From Candidatus Desulfofervidus auxilii (lineage in GTDB: Bacteria; Desulfobacterota; Desulfofervidia; Desulfofervidales; Desulfofervidaceae): a stretch of 46,774 nucleotides of DNA. Numbering within the stretch: the stretch's first letter is position 1; the number at the start of each line of letters is the position of its first letter. Position numbers and translations under genes: made by a program. The stretch is from contig JAJSZS010000015.1 in the NCBI GenBank assembly GCA_030262725.1, forward strand, positions 1 to 46,774. The letters run 5' to 3'. Of this stretch, positions 1 to 8,119 are shown piece after piece. The notes under the pieces are model-generated. The model had not been told where the DNA came from. It was given only the letters and a program-made list of their open reading frames with translations, and did not search any database.

Positions 1-30
1 AGAAATGTGCGTTTAAGGTTAATTAACTTT

Positions 31-2706
31 ATGCAGACTAATAAGCCACATATTTTGGTAATAGATCCATTTTTACCCGTTTTTGATAGAGCTTCTGGTA
101 GCAATAGATTGCTTCAAATGCTAAAGATTTTAAGAAATTCTGGATTTATTATAACCTTTATTAGTACAGAAGAGATGTCTGAAGTAAATAAATATAAGAA
201 AATTTTAGAAGATATGAATATAGAGACCTTTTTAGGTCAACATTTACTTCAAACTGATTCGTCTCAGTTTTTTAAATTTAGAAATTTTAAATTTGCTATT
301 ATATCATTCTATTATATGGCAGAAAAATTTTTACCTATTATTAGAAAGTTTTCACCTCATACAAAGGTAATAGTTGATTCAGTGGACATTCATTTTCTTA
401 GAGAAAAAAGAGAGGCAGAAGTTTATAATGACCCCGATTTATTAAAAAAAGCAATGATAACAAAGACCAAGGAGATAGAAGTTTATTCTCAGGCAGATGC
501 AATTATAGCCATAACTGAAGATGATAAAAAGGTATTATTAGAGCATGCAAAGGGGAAAATTACATCTGATAAGGTTTTTGTAATTCCTAATATTCACAAT
601 ATAAATCCTACAGAATTGCCTTTTGAAAAACGGAAAGATCTTTTATTTGTAGGTAATTTCAATCATTTACCTAATGTAGATGCTATGAAATATTTTTGTC
701 AGGAAATATTTCCAAAAATTAAGGAAAAACTAAAAGATATAAAATTGTATATTGTTGGAAATAATCCTCCTCAAGAGATAAAAGACTTAGAAAATAAAAA
801 TATAATTGTTACAGGTTATGTACCAGATTTAAAGCCTTATATGGAAAGCACAAAAGTTTTTATTGCTCCTTTAAGGTATGGAGCAGGGATGAAAGGAAAG
901 ATTGGAGAGGCTTTGAGTTATGGTTTGCCTGTTGTGACTACTTCTATTGGAACAGAAGGTATGAATTTAAAAAATAATACTCATGTCATTATTGCAGATG
1001 ATGCATCTACCTTTGCTAATGCAGTAATTAAACTTTATACAGATAAAGAGTTATGGGAAAGGTTAAGAGAAAATGGCATAAGACATATTCAGAATAATTT
1101 CACACCTGAAGTTATTGATTCAAAATTAAAAGAAATGTTTGAAATCATTGAGAAAAAGGAAATTGCAAGATTTCCATTAGATTCAAAAATTTCAATAATT
1201 GTTATCAATTATAAAAAGACAAAGGATACATTAGAATGTTTATCTTCTATTAATAAAAATGATTATGAAAAATATCAAGTAATTGTTGTAAATAATACTA
1301 TAAGAGATGGTTTAAAGGAATTACAAGAGTTTGCTGAAAAAGAAAAGATTAATTTTATTTATTGTGAAGGAAATCATTTTATTTATCCTAAGAAAAGTTT
1401 TAAAAGGGAGCTTATTCTTATAAATAATAAAGAAAATCTAGGATTTGCAGGAGGGAATAATATTGGAATTAAATATGCTCTAAATTGTGGTGCTGATTAT
1501 ATTTGGCTTTTAAATAATGATACAATTATAGATAAAGATGCTTTAGTTGAGTTGGTTAAGTTAGCAGAAACAGATAAAAAGATAGGTTTAATTTCTTCAA
1601 AAATTTATTGTTATAATAATCCTAAAAAAGTTCAATATGATGGTAAAAAAACTGTTTATGAGGGAATGGATGATATAAAGAATGATTTCCCAAAGCCTAC
1701 AAATTTTGCTTCAGGCTGTAGCCTTTTTATTCGTAGAGAATTTATTGAAAAAGTAGGATTTTTAGATGAAGATTATTTTCTTTATTTTGAAGATAATGAT
1801 ATTTCTGCTAGAGCTTTAAAAGCAGGATGGAAAGTATATTATAATCCTTACTCTAAAGTGTATCATAAAGGAGGAGTTTCAATTGGCGGTTGGTTAAAGT
1901 CTCCTTTAAGTGTTTATTATGCTACTAGGAATCTTTTATTATATCATTATAAGCACAATTTTTTTGATGTTTCTAGAGATTTTGATTATCTTAAAAACCA
2001 AGTTTTTAGCCAATTGGATGGAGACAAAATTCGAGTTTATGCTTTTGTTCAAGGAATAGAAGATTTTATTTATGGTAAAAAAGGTAAGGCAGAGATAGAT
2101 TTTGAAAAGATAGTAGAAATAATTGAAGAAATAGAAAAAGAAAAAAAAGAAATAGAAAATATACTTAAAGAATTTTTTGAAAAAGATTTAAAAGAAAAAT
2201 TTTCTTTAATCAAAAAAGCTTTAATATTGAATCCTTCTCAGACTGATTTAATAGATAAATTTTTAAATTTAGCTCAAGCATTATTTTTTAAAGAAAGTCT
2301 AAAAAGAAGTAATGATAATTTACTCAATTATTGCCAAGAAGCCGAAAAATTGTACAGTGACGGTCAAGTAGAAGAGGCAATAAAATTATTTAAAAAAGTA
2401 TTGGAATTAGACCCAAATTTTGCTTTAGCACATAATGATTTAGCATTTATATATTGGCAAAATAAAGATACAAAAAAAGCACTTTATCATTTGACAAAGG
2501 CTATTACACTAGCACCAGAAGATAGAGATATTATTTGGAATTGTGGTCAAATTATGTTCTCTTTAGGTTATATAAAAGATGCATATGAAGTATATAAAAA
2601 TTATTTACAAAAACATCCAGATGAGGTAGAAATAAGGCAAGTAGTTGAGGAGTTAGAAAAAATAATAGTCAATAATGATTTCAAAAAAATCTCTTTTACC
2701 TCTTGA
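31..2706 (+). CDS. Fusion glycosyltransferase: GT4, then GT2, then TPR repeats (5' end uncertain)
   Basis: This is a multidomain glycosyltransferase, probably cytoplasmic and acting on surface polysaccharide or glycoprotein sugars. About the first 380 residues form a GT4-type domain, with a donor-binding region reading LLFVGNFNHLPN and later GEALSYGLPVVTT. From about residue 390 to 660 comes a rhamnosyltransferase-like GT2 domain, with NLGFAGGNN and the metal-binding-type stretch WLLNNDT. The last 120 or so residues contain TPR repeats (EAIKLFKKVLELDPNFA). The frame is open to the left edge. A GTG at 7 is possible, but the ATG at 31 places the start directly before the first beta strand, so I prefer it; a longer upstream part cannot be excluded. 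The 3' end overlaps the next gene by 32 bases. Domain calls are firm; the acceptor sugar is unknown. Confidence 0.85.
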   Translation: MQTNKPHILVIDPFLPVFDRASGSNRLLQMLKILRNSGFIITFISTEEMSEVNKYKKILEDMNIETFLGQHLLQTDSSQFFKFRNFKFAIISFYYMAEKFLPIIRKFSPHTKVIVDSVDIHFLREKREAEVYNDPDLLKKAMITKTKEIEVYSQADAIIAITEDDKKVLLEHAKGKITSDKVFVIPNIHNINPTELPFEKRKDLLFVGNFNHLPNVDAMKYFCQEIFPKIKEKLKDIKLYIVGNNPPQEIKDLENKNIIVTGYVPDLKPYMESTKVFIAPLRYGAGMKGKIGEALSYGLPVVTTSIGTEGMNLKNNTHVIIADDASTFANAVIKLYTDKELWERLRENGIRHIQNNFTPEVIDSKLKEMFEIIEKKEIARFPLDSKISIIVINYKKTKDTLECLSSINKNDYEKYQVIVVNNTIRDGLKELQEFAEKEKINFIYCEGNHFIYPKKSFKRELILINNKENLGFAGGNNIGIKYALNCGADYIWLLNNDTIIDKDALVELVKLAETDKKIGLISSKIYCYNNPKKVQYDGKKTVYEGMDDIKNDFPKPTNFASGCSLFIRREFIEKVGFLDEDYFLYFEDNDISARALKAGWKVYYNPYSKVYHKGGVSIGGWLKSPLSVYYATRNLLLYHYKHNFFDVSRDFDYLKNQVFSQLDGDKIRVYAFVQGIEDFIYGKKGKAEIDFEKIVEIIEEIEKEKKEIENILKEFFEKDLKEKFSLIKKALILNPSQTDLIDKFLNLAQALFFKESLKRSNDNLLNYCQEAEKLYSDGQVEEAIKLFKKVLELDPNFALAHNDLAFIYWQNKDTKKALYHLTKAITLAPEDRDIIWNCGQIMFSLGYIKDAYEVYKNYLQKHPDEVEIRQVVEELEKIIVNNDFKKISFTS

Positions 2707-3052
2707 TCTTAAAAATCAAATTTTAAGGGAAATATTTAAATATTTACCTGAAGAAAATTGTATAATTTTTCTTTTTGGTTCACAGGCAGAAAAAAAAGCG
2801 ACTAGAAGGTCTGATATAGATATAGGAGTGCATTGTTTGGAAAGTATTGATGCTAAAAAATTTTTAGCCCTTCAAGAAGCGTTAAATATAAATGTTGACA
2901 CATTAAGAAAAATAGATATTGTGGATTTCAAAAGAGTATCAGGAGAATTTAAAGATTTTGCATTAAAGGAAATAGAAATATGGCATGTGGGGAAAAACTT
3001 AAAAAAAAGATTTTTGACCTTAGAAAGGCTTATACAAAACTTAAAAACATAA
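2675..3052 (+). CDS. MNT-family minimal nucleotidyltransferase
   Basis: This is a small nucleotidyltransferase of the MNT type, the usual antitoxin or AMP-transferring partner of a HEPN toxin. The signature GS-x10-DxD is visible: G35-S36, then D47 and D49 in RRSDIDIG, and a likely third acidic residue in the strand DIVDF near residue 83. The length of 125 residues is normal. The start overlaps the glycosyltransferase end, and the 3' end overlaps the HEPN-like gene by 73 bases, as expected for a co-translated pair. In known pairs the MNT protein AMPylates the HEPN partner near its RNase motif. Here that partner looks damaged, so the current role is uncertain. Confidence 0.8.
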   Translation: MISKKSLLPLDLKNQILREIFKYLPEENCIIFLFGSQAEKKATRRSDIDIGVHCLESIDAKKFLALQEALNINVDTLRKIDIVDFKRVSGEFKDFALKEIEIWHVGKNLKKRFLTLERLIQNLKT

Positions 3053-3334
3053 AAAATCTTAGTCTTGAAAAGGAAATACTTTTTGAAGTTGCAGCAAAAA
3101 GATTTGAATATACTTATGAAATATTATGGAGGTCTTTAAAATTATTTTTACTGGAATTAAAAGGAGTAGAATGTTTTACACCCATGGATTGTTTTAAAAC
3201 AGCTTATATGATTAATTTAATTCCAGAAGAATATGAAAAAATTGTTCCCGAAATAGTGAGCCGTAGAGGAAGTCTTTGGGGAAGTTGTTGATAACTTAGA
3301 AAAAGAATGTAAGAAATCAAAAAATGCCATTTAA
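2980..3334 (+). pseudogene. HEPN-domain partner (HI0074-type), active site lost by deletion/frameshift
   Basis: The intact frame runs 2980-3291 (103 residues) and matches the N-terminal two thirds of HI0074-type HEPN proteins: RFEYTYEILWRSLKLFL, then TPMDCFKTAYMINLIPEE. The family then has a conserved RN-x3-H-x-Y ribonuclease motif, but here the frame reads EIVSRRGSLWGSC and stops. A sequence typical of the family C-terminus (AVEEVFGEVVDNLEKECKK) continues in the next frame from 3260 to the stop at 3332-3334. The simplest reading is a deletion of 3n+2 bases that removed the catalytic segment and shifted the frame. The start ATG has an upstream AAGGAA and overlaps the MNT gene. The damage is inferred from family knowledge; a short functional variant is less likely. 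Confidence 0.65.
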
Positions 3335-3890
3335 ATTTACTAGGTTAGAAATTCCAGAATTAATTTTGATTGAACCAAAAGTTTTTGAAGATCATCGTGG
3401 TTTTTTTATGGAGGCATATAGTTATAAGGATTTTTCAAGATTTGGTATCGATATAAATTTTGTTCAGGATAATCACTCAAAATCCGTTAAAAAAGGTATT
3501 TTACGCGGCTTGCATTATCAAAAAGAGCCTATGGCTCAAGCAAAATTGGTTAGATGTATTAGAGGAGAAATATTTGATGTTGCAGTAGACATTAGAAGAG
3601 GCTCTCCTACTTATGGTAAATGGATAAGTGTAATACTTTCAGAGGAAAATAAAAGAATGCTTTATATTCCTATTGGTTTTGCTCATGGATTTTGCACTTT
3701 AACAGATAATGTAGAAGTAATTTATAAAGTTTCAAATTTTTATTCCCCAGAACATGAAGCAGGCATCATTTGGAATGATCCTAATTTAAATATAAATTGG
3801 CCAATAAAAGAACCTATTCTTTCAGAAAAGGATAAGAAATGGCCTACCTTAGAGAATGCAGATAATAATTTTGTTTATAGGAAAGAATAA
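3324..3890 (+). CDS. rfbC: dTDP-4-dehydrorhamnose 3,5-epimerase
   Basis: RmlC epimerises C3 and C5 of dTDP-4-keto-6-deoxyglucose, the third step of dTDP-L-rhamnose synthesis. The 188-residue length is typical. The catalytic His lies in LRGLHYQ (H64), with the cupin strand GEIFDVAVDIRRGSPTYGKW after it. The IPIGFAHGF segment and the Tyr-containing YKVSNFYSPEHE segment complete the pocket. The ATG overlaps the tail of the damaged HEPN frame. The following epimerase gene starts immediately after its stop codon, so the genes are probably co-transcribed. Assignment is firm. Confidence 0.93.
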   Translation: MPFKFTRLEIPELILIEPKVFEDHRGFFMEAYSYKDFSRFGIDINFVQDNHSKSVKKGILRGLHYQKEPMAQAKLVRCIRGEIFDVAVDIRRGSPTYGKWISVILSEENKRMLYIPIGFAHGFCTLTDNVEVIYKVSNFYSPEHEAGIIWNDPNLNINWPIKEPILSEKDKKWPTLENADNNFVYRKE

Positions 3891-4913
3891 ATGAAAGTGC
3901 TTATTACTGGTGGAGGAGGTTACATCGGTTCTGTTTTAACTCAAATTTTATTAGAGAGAGGATATAAAGTAAAGGTTTTAGACAGGTTTTTCTTTGGTAT
4001 AGAAACCTTAAAAAATATTTTAAAGAACAAAAATTTAGAGATAGTCAAAGATGATATTAGATGGTGCAAAGAAGATGTATTGAAGGGAGTAGATGCAGTT
4101 ATAGACATGGCTGCTCTTTCAAATGATCCTTCTGGTGAATTGAATCCTAAAAAAACTTGGGAGATAAATCATAAAGGACGTGTTAGAATAGCTAACTTAG
4201 CTAAAAAACAAGGGGTAAAGCGATATATTTTCCCATCATCATGTAGTGTGTATGGTTTTCAAAATGAGATAGTAGATGAAAGGTCTCCTACAAATCCTCT
4301 AACTACTTATGCTAAAGCCAATCTTGAAGCAGAAAAAGATATTTTGACTCTTAAAGACGATAATTTTACAGTAGTAATTCTCAGGCAAGCTACAGTTTAT
4401 GGATATTCACCTCGTATGAGATTTGATTTAGCTATTAATGGAATGGTCTTGGGATTTTACAAAAATAAAAAGATTCCTATTTTAAGGGATGGAACACAAT
4501 GGCGACCATTTGTTCATATAAAAGATACAAGTCATGCTATGATTTTAGCCCTTGAAGCAGATAAGCACCTTATAAATGGTGAAATATTTAATGTTGGTTC
4601 AAATGAGCAAAATTATCAAATTTTTTCATTGGCAAAGATGGTAGCTGAAGCAATAGGTATTCCATTTGAATATGAATGGTATGGTTTGCCTGACCATAGG
4701 TCATATAAAGTAAATTTTGATAAAATTGCTAAAGTTTTGGGGTTTAAACCAGAATATACTCCAAAAGATGGAGCAGTTGAAGTATATGAAGCTTTAAAAA
4801 ATGGAAAGGTTTCGCCAGATGATCCAAAAACTATTACTGTAAAATGGTATAAGCAATTACTTGAAATGCAAAGAATTTTAAAAGAAATTGAAATAAATGG
4901 AGTTATTTTGTGA
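3891..4913 (+). CDS. NAD-dependent epimerase/dehydratase (extended SDR)
   Basis: This is a nucleotide-sugar epimerase or dehydratase of the extended SDR family. The N-terminal Rossmann motif GGGGYIG lies at residues 7-13, followed by an acidic residue after strand 2 (VKVLDRF). The catalytic Ser and Tyr-x3-Lys are visible in SSCSVYG and TTYAKANLEAE. The protein lacks the TDEVYG motif of RmlB, so I do not call it the missing dTDP-glucose 4,6-dehydratase; a 4-epimerase or a related sugar dehydratase/reductase is more likely. It starts directly after rfbC, and its TGA overlaps the GTG start of rfbD, so it belongs to the same operon. The exact substrate is unknown. Confidence 0.85.
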   Translation: MKVLITGGGGYIGSVLTQILLERGYKVKVLDRFFFGIETLKNILKNKNLEIVKDDIRWCKEDVLKGVDAVIDMAALSNDPSGELNPKKTWEINHKGRVRIANLAKKQGVKRYIFPSSCSVYGFQNEIVDERSPTNPLTTYAKANLEAEKDILTLKDDNFTVVILRQATVYGYSPRMRFDLAINGMVLGFYKNKKIPILRDGTQWRPFVHIKDTSHAMILALEADKHLINGEIFNVGSNEQNYQIFSLAKMVAEAIGIPFEYEWYGLPDHRSYKVNFDKIAKVLGFKPEYTPKDGAVEVYEALKNGKVSPDDPKTITVKWYKQLLEMQRILKEIEINGVIL

Positions 4914-5761
4914 AAATTACTATTATCGGTGCAAATGGTCAGCTTGGAACAGATTTAATGGAAATTTTTTCATCATATAATGCCATCCCGCTTACTCACT
5001 CTCAAATAGAGATTACTCAGTTTGAAAGTTGTTTAATACTTAAAGATATTAAGCCAGATATAATAATCAATACTGCTGCCTTTCATAAAGTTGATGCATG
5101 TGAGGATAATGTTTTGAAAAGTTTTTTAGTCAATGCTATTGGTGCAAAAAATGTTGCTAAAATATGTGAGGATATAAAGGCAATAAATATTTATATAAGT
5201 ACTGATTATGTTTTTGATGGGGAGAAAAAAACACCTTATAAAGAAAGCGATGAACCAAATCCTATTAATGTTTATGGCATAAGTAAATATGCAGGTGAGT
5301 TTTTTACTAAAAATTATTGTTCTCAATATTATATTATTAGAGTAGCAAGTCTTTTTGGCAAGGCAGGAGCCAGTGGCAAGGGTGGCAATTTTGTAGAAAC
5401 AATGATTAAAAAAGCAAAAGAACAAAAATTGAAAGTCATTAATGACATTATTATGACTCCTACTTATACTAAAGACTGTGCACAAATGATAAAAATTATT
5501 CTTGAAAAAGAATTACCATATGGGATTTATCATCTTACAAACCAACCTGCTTGTTCTTGGTTTGATTTTGCAGTAGAGATCTTTAAAATATTAAAAATGA
5601 ATGTTTCAATAACACCAATTACATCTGATGAATTTGTTTTTAAAGCAAATAGACCTAAAAATTCAGCTTTAATAAGTGAAAAGCTTCCTATATATAATTT
5701 GAAAATGCGTTTATGGAAAAATGCCCTTAAAGACTACTTAAAGGAAAAAGGTTATTTATGA
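4910..5761 (+). CDS. rfbD: dTDP-4-dehydrorhamnose reductase
   Basis: RmlD reduces dTDP-4-keto-L-rhamnose to dTDP-L-rhamnose with NAD(P)H. The N-terminal nucleotide-binding motif is GANGQLG. The family segments NTAAFHKVDACE and STDYVFDGEK are present, as is the catalytic Tyr-x3-Lys in YGISKYAGE. The length of 283 residues is normal. Translation probably starts at a GTG whose last two bases fall in the stop codon of the preceding epimerase. The end overlaps the next ATG by 4 bases (ATGA), indicating translational coupling to the LutB-like gene. Function is well supported by motifs and by neighbouring rfbC and rfbA. Confidence 0.92.
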   Translation: MKITIIGANGQLGTDLMEIFSSYNAIPLTHSQIEITQFESCLILKDIKPDIIINTAAFHKVDACEDNVLKSFLVNAIGAKNVAKICEDIKAINIYISTDYVFDGEKKTPYKESDEPNPINVYGISKYAGEFFTKNYCSQYYIIRVASLFGKAGASGKGGNFVETMIKKAKEQKLKVINDIIMTPTYTKDCAQMIKIILEKELPYGIYHLTNQPACSWFDFAVEIFKILKMNVSITPITSDEFVFKANRPKNSALISEKLPIYNLKMRLWKNALKDYLKEKGYL

Positions 5762-6966
5762 AGACTATAGAAATAAACCATGTAATTAATTTAAAAAAAG
5801 CATTTTCTACGTTAAAAAAAAGGCAAAAAAAGATGCCTTTACCTGAATTTGAAAAAAGAAAAAGAAGGTTACTTGAATCAAGAATAAAATGTATAGGAAA
5901 TGAATCTTTATTAGAGAAAACAATAAAGAAGTTAGAGAAAAATGGAATAGAAGTATATTATGCAAAAGATAAGGAGACTGCATTAAAAATAATTTTAGAT
6001 GAGGTTAAAGGAGAAAATTTAATAGTTAAATCAAAATCAAATGTAACTAAAGAGATTGAGTTAGCTGATTTTCTTGAAAAAAATGGTGTTAAAGTCATTG
6101 AAACAGATATTGGTGATAGGGTTATGCAGATTATGGGAGAAAAACCAGCACATCCAACCTGTCCTATAGCTCACATATCTGTTAAAGAAATTTCAAAGGT
6201 ACTTTCAACTCATTTTAAAAAAGAAATCCCAGAAATACCTGAAAAAATAGTCGAAATTATTCGTGAGGAAGTTATTAATTATATTAAAAAAGCTAAAGTT
6301 GGTATTACTGGTGCAAATGCTATTACAGCAGAAGAAGGGGCAGTTATTATTGTCCATAATGAAGGTAATATCTATGAAACATTTAGAAAAGAAAAACATA
6401 TTGTTGTTACAGCTATTGATAAAGTCTATCCTAATATAGAAGAAGCAATAAATATGATTAAAATCCTTACTTATAATGCAACTGGCGCTTTTGTTCCCTC
6501 ATTTATTGAAGTCTTAAGTGGAATAAGTAAAACAGCAGATATAGAGAAAAAATTTTTTAAAGGGGTACATACTCCAAGAGAAATGATTGTTATCTTATTG
6601 GATAATAAAAGGAGTGAGATTGCAAAAAGTGAGTTTAAAAAGCTTCTTTATTGTATTGAATGTGGCAATTGTTTGATTCATTGTCCAGTTTATAATACTA
6701 TTGGAAATTCTTTTGGTTATGGAAAATATTTAGGAGGTAAAGGATTGGTTTATGCATTTTTGCAAGGAGAGATTGATGATGAAAAATTAGAATTCTGTCT
6801 TACATGTGGCCGTTGTAAGGAAAATTGCCCATTGGGAATCAATATCCCTCAAATTGTAAGAAAAATAAGAAGTAGCAATCTTTTAGAAGAGATAAGATGT
6901 ATTTTAAAATCACACTTTTTATGGGCATATTATAATTTCTTAATTTATTTAAATAAACAAAGATGA
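5758..6966 (+). CDS. LutB-like LUD-domain iron-sulfur protein
   Basis: This resembles LutB/YkgF, the iron-sulfur subunit of the LutABC L-lactate-oxidising complex. The first 290 or so residues form the LUD domain (GENLIVKSKSNVTKEI, then AKVGITGANAITAEEGAVIIVHNEGN). Two 4Fe-4S motifs follow: CIECGNCLIHCP and CLTCGRCKENCP. At 402 residues it is shorter than typical LutB, mostly because the C-terminal region after the second cluster is reduced. No lutA or lutC partner is in the window. It is locked between rfbD and rfbA by 4-base overlaps at both ends, an unusual place for this family. Its electron donor and acceptor are unknown. Confidence 0.8.
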   Translation: MKTIEINHVINLKKAFSTLKKRQKKMPLPEFEKRKRRLLESRIKCIGNESLLEKTIKKLEKNGIEVYYAKDKETALKIILDEVKGENLIVKSKSNVTKEIELADFLEKNGVKVIETDIGDRVMQIMGEKPAHPTCPIAHISVKEISKVLSTHFKKEIPEIPEKIVEIIREEVINYIKKAKVGITGANAITAEEGAVIIVHNEGNIYETFRKEKHIVVTAIDKVYPNIEEAINMIKILTYNATGAFVPSFIEVLSGISKTADIEKKFFKGVHTPREMIVILLDNKRSEIAKSEFKKLLYCIECGNCLIHCPVYNTIGNSFGYGKYLGGKGLVYAFLQGEIDDEKLEFCLTCGRCKENCPLGINIPQIVRKIRSSNLLEEIRCILKSHFLWAYYNFLIYLNKQR

Positions 6967-8030
6967 AGGCATTGATTTTAAGTGGAGGGAAAGGCACAAG
7001 ACTTCGTCCTCTAACTTATACAGGAGCAAAACAACTTGTGCCTGTAGCAAATAAACCAGTCCTTTTTTATGTTTTAGAAAATGTGATTGATTTAGGAATA
7101 AAAGATATTGGCATTATCATTGCACCAGAGACTGGAGAAGCAGTAAAAGAGGCAGTAGGTGATGGTAATCGTTGGGGGGTAAACATTACTTATATCCTTC
7201 AGCCAGAACCTAAAGGATTGGCTCATGCAGTAAAAGTAGCTCATCTTTTTTTAGAAAATAGTCCATTTATTATGTATCTTGGTGATAATCTTATTGGTGC
7301 AGATTTAAAAAAATTTTATCAACAATTTCTTGAGAAAAAACCAGATGCTCAAATTTTACTTAAGGCAGTAGAGGATCCCACACGTTTTGGTGTAGCTGAG
7401 ATAGACAAAAAAGGTAAAGTTATTCGTCTTATTGAAAAACCCAAAAAACCTCCATCTAATTTAGCTTTAGTAGGAATTTATATGTTTTCTCCTAAAATTC
7501 ATGAGGCAATAAGAGAAATAAAACCTTCTTGGAGAGGAGAGCTTGAAATCACTGATGCTATTCAAAAATTGATTGATTGGGGTTGTCTTGTTTTAAGTAA
7601 TATTATTGATAGTTGGTGGCTTGATACCGGGAAAAAGGATGATTTACTTGAAGCTAATACTGTTGTATTAGATGAATGGATAAAACGAGATGTTAGAGGC
7701 GAGGTTATTAATAGTGTTTTAAGTGGAAGAGTCATATTACCAACTACTGCTCGTGTAATAAATAGCCAGATAAGAGGGCCAGTAGTTATTGGTGAAAATG
7801 TATTAATTGAGGATTCTTTTATTGGTCCATTTACTAGTATTGGTCATAATGCAAAGATTATTAATTCAACTCTTGAACACTGTGTTTTGCTTGAAGGAGT
7901 AGAAATCATTAATATTGAGCGTTTAGAAGATGCTTTGATTGGTAAAAATTCTAAAGTAATAAAAAATAATCTTCTTCCTAAAGCACTTAAACTCATGATT
8001 GGTGATGATAGTATTGTAGAAATTCCATAA
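6963..8030 (+). CDS. rfbA: Glucose-1-phosphate thymidylyltransferase, long form
   Basis: RmlA makes dTDP-glucose from dTTP and glucose 1-phosphate, the first step of the dTDP-rhamnose route. The nucleotidyltransferase signature LSGGKGTRLRPLT is at the N-terminus. QLVPVANKPV, YLGDNLIGADL, EKPKKPPSNLALVGIYMF and WWLDTGKKDDLLEAN follow. The C-terminal 110 residues are a left-handed beta-helix made of hexapeptide-like repeats (VVIGENVLIEDSFIGPFTSIG), which marks the long RmlA/StrD type of about 355 residues. The ATG overlaps the preceding stop by 4 bases. It is the last gene of the tightly coupled sugar operon; 89 AT-rich bases with no clear terminator follow. Confidence 0.93.
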   Translation: MKALILSGGKGTRLRPLTYTGAKQLVPVANKPVLFYVLENVIDLGIKDIGIIIAPETGEAVKEAVGDGNRWGVNITYILQPEPKGLAHAVKVAHLFLENSPFIMYLGDNLIGADLKKFYQQFLEKKPDAQILLKAVEDPTRFGVAEIDKKGKVIRLIEKPKKPPSNLALVGIYMFSPKIHEAIREIKPSWRGELEITDAIQKLIDWGCLVLSNIIDSWWLDTGKKDDLLEANTVVLDEWIKRDVRGEVINSVLSGRVILPTTARVINSQIRGPVVIGENVLIEDSFIGPFTSIGHNAKIINSTLEHCVLLEGVEIINIERLEDALIGKNSKVIKNNLLPKALKLMIGDDSIVEIP

Positions 8031-8119
8031 TTAAAAATTTCAAAATAAAATTTAATCCGAACAATCAAAATTTTAATGACGATTATAGTTTAAGTAAAAA
8101 CAATTATTGTAGGTAACTT

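Noticed and set aside
3891-4913. The SDR gene as rfbB (dTDP-glucose 4,6-dehydratase)
   Set aside because: It has SSCSVYG instead of the TDEVYG catalytic motif, so it is an epimerase-type SDR; rfbB must be elsewhere.
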